A stretch of 54,561 nt of DNA from Lachnospiraceae bacterium (GTDB lineage: Bacteria; Bacillota; Clostridia; Lachnospirales; Lachnospiraceae), in contig JAUNGG010000024.1 in the NCBI GenBank assembly GCA_030524635.1, positions 1 through 54,561 of the forward strand, read 5' to 3'. A program made the position numbers and the translations under genes. Each line of letters starts with the position of its first letter. Position 1 is the stretch's first letter. The notes under the pieces were generated by a model that worked only from the letters and a program-made list of their open reading frames with translations, was not told the DNA's origin and searched no databases. Shown piece after piece: positions 51,004 through 54,561 of the stretch.

Positions 51004-52365
51004 TTAATCCAGCCCTGCGCCTTCTTCATTCAAAGTCTTCCTTACCTGCTCTCCCCGAATATCCCGCAGCCGCTTTCCTTCCCGGATGGCCATATCCGCT
51101 GCGATCCCGGCCGCCTGCCCATAGCCGAAGCACTGGGCCGTCACCCGGCAGCTTGCCAGGGCCTGATGCTCCGCGCAGAGGTTCCGCCCTGCCGCAAGAA
51201 TGCCCTCACCCGCTTCCGGAACCAGCGCACCGTATGGGATCTCGTAATAATCATTTAACAGCCAGAACATATATGGCTTCTCTCCATTATGCAGCTCAAT
51301 GGGCCACGGGCAGCGGGCAATCCCATCCGGACGCTTTCTGGCTGCCGCCACATCTTCATTGTTCAAACGCTGAAGCCCTACAATGCTTCTGGTCTGGCGG
51401 ACTCCCACCTCACAGGACAGATCATTTACAAAGCTGTTCTCGCAGCCTGGTATCTGTTCCTTAAAAAATCTGGCGTACTGATACACCTGCTTTCTGGCCA
51501 CCTGCTCGGCCTCCGTGTGATCATCCGGATCACATACATTCAATGCACGGCCATCCCGTCCATTGATCAGTGTTACATTCATAAACAGCTCTCCCGGACG
51601 GTTGGTGGGATATACCCATACCTTAAGCCGGGGCATCTGGTAGCCCTCCTTCTGGTTTGCCTCCTTCATCTTTTCCGTCACCCAATCCGGTGAAATAGTA
51701 TCCTCGCCCCAGGCCTCCTGAAACCGTTTCACATCCACGCCGCCCAGGCGGAAGATCATCGTTGGATTCTGGATATTGCCATGATCACCCATGGTAAACT
51801 CCAATCCGCCCCGGCAGATCAGATCTGCATCGCCGGTAGCATCGATCAGCACCTTGGCCCGTATCTGCGCCAGACCGCTCTTTGTGTCAATTACAACGCC
51901 GATAAATCGCTCGCCTTCCTTTATCACCCCAATGACAGACGTGTGGTAAAGGATCTTAGCGCCGGATGCCAGCACCATATCCTCCCCTGTCTCCTTCCAG
52001 CCCTGAGGATCAAATGGAACTAAATACGTCTTTCCATAAAGCTGAGGCTGGGTCACATGGCCCCGCTTTTTCAGCTCCTGATAAAACCGGTCCGTCCATC
52101 CGAAGACGGCCTGACGCGGCCCATCCTCCTTCGGTGCGTCACTGCAGTAGAACAGCCCGCAGATGGTTCCCGAGTATCCGGCCACCGCAGCTCCTCCTAA
52201 AAAGCCTAACCGTTCAATTAAAAGCGTCTTTTGTCCGCGCCTTGCCGCCGTCTCCGCTGCTGCCACTCCCGCCGGACCTCCGCCGCATACCAGCACATCC
52301 ACCTTATCGTAAACAGGGAATGTGCAGTTCTTGTCAAATATAACCCTTTGCTGATAATCCTTCAT
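51004..52365 (-). CDS. FAD-dependent oxidoreductase (FAD_oxidored family)
   Basis: Flavoprotein of 453 residues. The dinucleotide-binding motif is VLVCGGGPAGVAAAETAARRG, with LLIERLGFLGGAAVAG after it and the second FAD segment VLIDATGDADLI; the C-terminal part has GAGEGILAAGRNLCAEHQAL. The substrate is unknown; PF12831 members are often found in sugar and sugar-acid operons. Start ATG 52365 with AAAGGAG is preferred to an adjacent in-frame GTG at 52368. It is about 250 bases upstream of the IlvD-like gene on the same strand, and its role in the pathway is unclear. Confidence 0.88.
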   Translation of the reverse strand: MKDYQQRVIFDKNCTFPVYDKVDVLVCGGGPAGVAAAETAARRGQKTLLIERLGFLGGAAVAGYSGTICGLFYCSDAPKEDGPRQAVFGWTDRFYQELKKRGHVTQPQLYGKTYLVPFDPQGWKETGEDMVLASGAKILYHTSVIGVIKEGERFIGVVIDTKSGLAQIRAKVLIDATGDADLICRGGLEFTMGDHGNIQNPTMIFRLGGVDVKRFQEAWGEDTISPDWVTEKMKEANQKEGYQMPRLKVWVYPTNRPGELFMNVTLINGRDGRALNVCDPDDHTEAEQVARKQVYQYARFFKEQIPGCENSFVNDLSCEVGVRQTRSIVGLQRLNNEDVAAARKRPDGIARCPWPIELHNGEKPYMFWLLNDYYEIPYGALVPEAGEGILAAGRNLCAEHQALASCRVTAQCFGYGQAAGIAADMAIREGKRLRDIRGEQVRKTLNEEGAGLD

Positions 52366-52393
52366 CACTGGCTCTCCTTTCCTCTATTCGCCC

Positions 52394-52430
52394 GATTTTT
52401 CGGGCACTCAGGGATACCCGTAGGGTATTT
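52394..52430 (-). promoter_or_regulatory. Two small hairpins in leader of FAD oxidoreductase gene
   Basis: On the minus strand GATACCC/GGGTAT-type and CCCGA-AAAA-TCGGG hairpins follow one another just before the ribosome site. They could affect initiation or message stability. No promoter hexamers are convincing in 52431-52530. Confidence 0.35.
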
Positions 52431-52581
52431 CCAGGAATTGTAAGTTTTTCCTTTTTCTGAATTTTATTTTAGAAGATTTGAGACATTTCTTCATTGTTTT
52501 TACAGAACAAAAAAGGAAAGGATCGGCGTGATGAAAAAACAAAGCTGGCAGGGCTGCCAAATTGCTCTCTATCGATTTTAA

Positions 52582-52770
52582 ATGGTGATATCAGCCTTTC
52601 CTTATGATAAGATGAAGATAAAATATGATTTTAAACCCAAACTCTGGAAAGGCTATGCTGACGTTGTATATTTACCCAAAAACGGTTCCAATATGCCAAC
52701 TTTGGTCATCGAATTAAAATGGAACAAAACAGCTTCCGAGGCAATTCAGCAAATTAAAGGTGAGAGAAAC
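52582..52770 (+). pseudogene. Remnant of DUF1703 (PD-(D/E)XK) AAA-ATPase gene
   Basis: About 59 codons encode YADVVYLPKNGSNMPTLVIE followed by LKWNKTASEAIQQIKGE, the PD-(D/E)XK nuclease core (Asp, then Glu-x-Lys) found at the C-terminus of the large AAA-ATPase/DUF1703 proteins common in Bacteroidetes and Lachnospiraceae. The rest of the ~550-residue protein is absent and the frame runs on into the opposing terminator and CPBP gene. A 16-codon frame with a ribosome site (52531-52581) precedes it and is probably also decayed sequence. Confidence 0.7.
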
Positions 52771-52795
52771 GATCATCCCGTTTTCTCTCACCTTT
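52756..52795 (-). terminator. Terminator of CPBP protease gene
   Basis: Arms AAAGGTGAGAGAAA and TTTCTCTCACCTTT pair over about 14 bases around a short loop, followed on the minus strand by AATTT. It also overlaps the end of the DUF1703 remnant. Confidence 0.7.
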
Positions 52796-52802
52796 TAAAC
52801 AT

Positions 52803-53834
52803 TCATATAAATTCCAGCAGGCACAGCGCAAAAAACACCAGCATCCCCGGATTCACTATCACGGTCCGAAATACAGTTCCTTTAGGAAGCCTGCGGATCC
52901 CCGGATAAAAGCAGATATATTTTTTAAACACAAAAAACAAAACAACTCCGGCAACTGCCGCAAGAAACTGTCCCGCTACATACACAAGCACTGCGATGCC
53001 GGCGATCAGGATCATCGGATGTGCCATCACCTGTGTCAGAATTTCCGCCTCCGTGCCGGCATCCTCCAAAACATTCATAACCGGACGGCTCATTAATGGC
53101 ACCAGGATACTTCCGCTGAAATTGATCCACATATGAAACAAGATCGTGTTCCGTATCTTTCCTGTCTTGCAATAAATATACCCAAACAGACAGCCCAGGG
53201 CAAAGGCATAAAAGAACTGTTGGAAATTTCCATGCATCACACCGAACAGGATTCCGGAAAGCAGGACTGATATCTTTTCCCCATATCCAATCGTGCGGTC
53301 GATCAGAAACTTCCGAAACAGCAGCTCCTCCACAATCGGTGCGCCGATTACCACAGTCAGAAAGGTAAAAAACAGATTTCCCTGAAAGATCATGTCCACC
53401 AGATTTTCGTAATCGGCAGACACAGAACCAGAAACACTGGTGACGATATTGCCGATCATATTTCCAAAATAGGCCATAGCATTGCCGATGAAAAATACCA
53501 CAAGCCAGGCCCGAAGCTCCCACCGCTCATTCCGGACTTGTCCGAATTTTGGTACACTTTGGAAATAAGCAGCTGTCAAAGGAGCTGCAATCAGGTACAT
53601 ACATACCAGTATTAAGATCCAGTTCAGTGTGCTGCGGTAAGGCGTATAGTCCCATCCGCTTGTCCAGATCACTCCGGCTGCCAGATACTGCAGGCCGCCC
53701 CCTAAAATGCTGTAGATCAACAGTCCAAAGGCGATTTTGGAAAAATGCTTCCGATCCAGACGCATCTCTTCCTGCTGCCACGGATTCCTTTGGAACTGCC
53801 GCTCGTTTTCTTGTTCAAATTGGAATTGATTCAA
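52803..53834 (-). CDS. CPBP family intramembrane glutamic endopeptidase
   Basis: Membrane protease (Abi/Rce1 group) of 343 residues with seven to eight helices. The catalytic motifs are EELLFRKFL (EExxxR), FGVMHGNFQQF (FxxxH) and HMWINF. The N-terminal ~30 residues are Gln/Glu/Arg-rich and cytoplasmic. The start codon is TTG at 53834 with AGAGGAG 9 bases upstream; no suitable ATG is near. Family members process prenylated or bacteriocin-related peptides or give immunity to them; no partner genes are next to it. Confidence 0.9.
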   Translation of the reverse strand: MNQFQFEQENERQFQRNPWQQEEMRLDRKHFSKIAFGLLIYSILGGGLQYLAAGVIWTSGWDYTPYRSTLNWILILVCMYLIAAPLTAAYFQSVPKFGQVRNERWELRAWLVVFFIGNAMAYFGNMIGNIVTSVSGSVSADYENLVDMIFQGNLFFTFLTVVIGAPIVEELLFRKFLIDRTIGYGEKISVLLSGILFGVMHGNFQQFFYAFALGCLFGYIYCKTGKIRNTILFHMWINFSGSILVPLMSRPVMNVLEDAGTEAEILTQVMAHPMILIAGIAVLVYVAGQFLAAVAGVVLFFVFKKYICFYPGIRRLPKGTVFRTVIVNPGMLVFFALCLLEFI

Positions 53835-53938
53835 ATGATGATTCTCCTCTCATGTAACACGCCATCTGGCAGGACCTGTATCACAGGGGCCAAAATACCT
53901 TTAGGCCCTGGTATCATGACATTGGTACTGAACCATTA
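53835..53938 (-). other. Structured 5' leader of CPBP gene
   Basis: About 100 bases between the predicted transcription start and the TTG codon can form several hairpins on the minus strand: GGTTCAGTACC, a CAGGGCC/GGCCCCTG stem with a one-base bulge, CCTGTGATACAGG, and TGCCAGATGGCG. No known riboswitch pattern is recognised. Confidence 0.4.
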
Positions 53939-53944
53939 CGTATT

Positions 53945-53973
53945 ATTCTACACAAAAACAGGGCTTTTGTAAA
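53945..53973 (-). promoter_or_regulatory. Promoter of CPBP gene
   Basis: On the minus strand: -35 TTTACA (53973-53968), 17-base spacer, -10 TAGAAT (53950-53945). The promoter overlaps the terminator of the rubredoxin gene. Confidence 0.75.
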
Positions 53974-53991
53974 TACATACAAAATCCCTGT
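53951..53991 (-). terminator. Terminator of rubredoxin gene
   Basis: ACAGGGATTTTGTA pairs with TACAAAAGCCCTGT (one mismatch in 14), followed on the minus strand by TTTTTGTG, about 80 bases after the rubredoxin stop. Confidence 0.85.
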
Positions 53992-54069
53992 CCTTGTAAT
54001 CATCCTATAACCGGTAACTGTTCAGATACCCTCACTGTTACATGCAAAAAGTCATGTGAAAGAATGACC

Positions 54070-54231
54070 TTAGTCCTCTTTTACAAAAGCATCCTTTCCT
54101 AAACCACAGATCGGGCATACCCAATCCTCCGGAATATCCTCAAATGCGGTTCCAGGTGCGATTCCATTATCCGGATCACCGATCTCCGGGTCATAAACAT
54201 AGCCGCATGGCTCACATACATACTTGTCCAT
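54070..54231 (-). CDS. Rubredoxin
   Basis: Small iron electron carrier of 53 residues: [19 protein letters not shown] at the start and [13 protein letters not shown] near the end give the two CxxCG iron-binding loops. The length is normal for a clostridial rubredoxin. AGGAGG lies 6-7 bases before the ATG. It probably donates electrons to peroxide- or superoxide-reducing enzymes in this anaerobe; no such partner lies in the window. Monocistronic between its own promoter and terminator. Confidence 0.97.
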   Translation of the reverse strand: MDKYVCEPCGYVYDPEIGDPDNGIAPGTAFEDIPEDWVCPICGLGKDAFVKED

Positions 54232-54259
54232 TTGTCTGCCTCCTGTTTTATGTGATTGC

Positions 54260-54294
54260 GTAACGGGAAAGATACTGAAGCGTTACCCCGTTAC
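54260..54294 (-). promoter_or_regulatory. Hairpin in rubredoxin leader
   Basis: GTAACGGG and CCCGTTAC (8 bp) enclose 19 bases in the 5' leader of the rubredoxin message, 28 bases before the start codon. No T-run follows, so it is probably not a terminator. Confidence 0.4.
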
Positions 54295-54301
54295 ATAATA
54301 A

Positions 54302-54330
54302 ACCATATCATGAGAAATAATGTTTGTCAA
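54302..54330 (-). promoter_or_regulatory. Promoter of rubredoxin gene
   Basis: On the minus strand: consensus -35 TTGACA (54330-54325), 17-base spacer, -10 TATGGT (54307-54302). Confidence 0.75.
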
Positions 54331-54409
54331 GGGACGATCATATGCCCATTCATGAGCCTGCTGGTTACCTGGCCAGAAGGATCGCTGCCTGACGGGCCAA
54401 AATCAAGGA

Positions 54410-54561
54410 TTATTCTGTTTCCTTCCAGATCGACAGTTCCTTCATCAGCGTGCGGCGATACTCCTTATCCTCTGTAACACGCTTTATGTCATCGGTTCTG
54501 CCAAGTAAAAACAGCTTCTGAATCAGCTGCGCAAATAAATCCTCGCCTTGCTGGATTCCCT
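54410..54561 (-). CDS. 3' end of Rpn-family nuclease/transposase-like gene (partial)
   Basis: The last 49 codons of a gene that runs off the window edge. The sequence begins GIQQGEDLFAQLIQKLF and continues LLGRTDDIKRVTEDKEYRRT, the C-terminal tail typical of Lachnospiraceae Rpn/PD-(D/E)XK recombination-promoting nuclease family proteins. The catalytic domain is outside the window, so activity cannot be judged. No clear terminator follows; the minus-strand string GATTTTGGCCCGTCAGGC occurs right after the stop. Confidence 0.75.
   Translation of the reverse strand, partial: GIQQGEDLFAQLIQKLFLLGRTDDIKRVTEDKEYRRTLMKELSIWKETE

Noticed and set aside
52771..52908. C-terminal half of the plus-strand frame starting at 52582
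   Set aside because: It runs through the CPBP terminator and is antisense to the CPBP gene end; resemblance to DUF1703 stops near 52760.

Overview
The window looks like chromosomal DNA of a Gram-positive anaerobe of the class Clostridia, most likely a gut Lachnospiraceae (Clostridium cluster XIVa type). The reasons are strong AGGAGG-type ribosome sites, moderate GC content, pyruvate:ferredoxin oxidoreductase and rubredoxin, lipoprotein-anchored ABC transporters, a VanW protein, a high-cysteine small protein, and Rpn and DUF1703 nuclease relics. This is inference from content; no marker gene such as rRNA is present.

Layout. 1-2.8 kb: inverted-repeat element, terminator, and a citrate synthase-isocitrate dehydrogenase operon (minus). 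3-7.9 kb: an SH3/NlpC-P60 wall hydrolase and a TrpXYZ-type ABC importer. 7.9-11.9 kb: a self-contained phosphate module (Na/Pi cotransporter, PhoB-like regulator, PhoR-like kinase) preceded by a six-unit, 11-bp-phased Pho-box-like array. 11.9-12.9 kb: M19 dipeptidase. 13-18.1 kb: an SLH-domain protein followed by a MacAB-like adaptor/ATPase/permease set, with three 11-bp repeats upstream. 18.2-22.1 kb: metY, cardiolipin synthase and patatin lipase in one transcription unit. 22.3-26.4 kb: a small exporter (plus) and a YtrA-type GntR/ABC operon with a palindromic operator. 26.4-28.1 kb: a glycine riboswitch controlling an alanine/glycine:cation symporter. 28.3-31.9 kb: pyruvate:ferredoxin oxidoreductase. 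31.98-32.21 kb: an unassigned multi-hairpin element and two hairpin repeats. 32.3-38.8 kb: VanW protein, PHP phosphoesterase, HPr-like small protein, AI-2E-type permease, high-cysteine protein and three small unknowns. 38.9-43.9 kb: a dipeptide/oligopeptide ABC importer with fused ATPases. 44-52.4 kb: a sugar-acid catabolic cluster around a diacid-sensing regulator. 52.5-54.6 kb: decayed nuclease fragment, CPBP protease, rubredoxin and the 3' end of an Rpn-family gene.

How the genes work together. The 44-52.4 kb cluster contains a UxaA/GarD-type dehydratase, an IlvD/Edd-type dehydratase, an HpcH/HpaI aldolase, an iron-type alcohol dehydrogenase, an FAD oxidoreductase and a Diacid_rec/PucR regulator. 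These are the parts needed to dehydrate a sugar (di)acid, cleave the keto-deoxy acid and reduce the aldehyde, with regulation from within the cluster. The exact substrate cannot be read from sequence. The phosphate module carries transporter, sensor, regulator and probable operator together, which suggests autoregulation.

The most unusual items are the structured intergenic element at 31984-32213, the phased Pho-box array, the SLH-linked efflux operon and the two-dehydratase sugar-acid cluster. Most genes lie on the minus strand. Several starts were moved from the longest ORF to internal codons because of clear ribosome sites, including TTG or GTG starts for the PhoR-like kinase, GntR regulator, ABC ATPase and CPBP protease.
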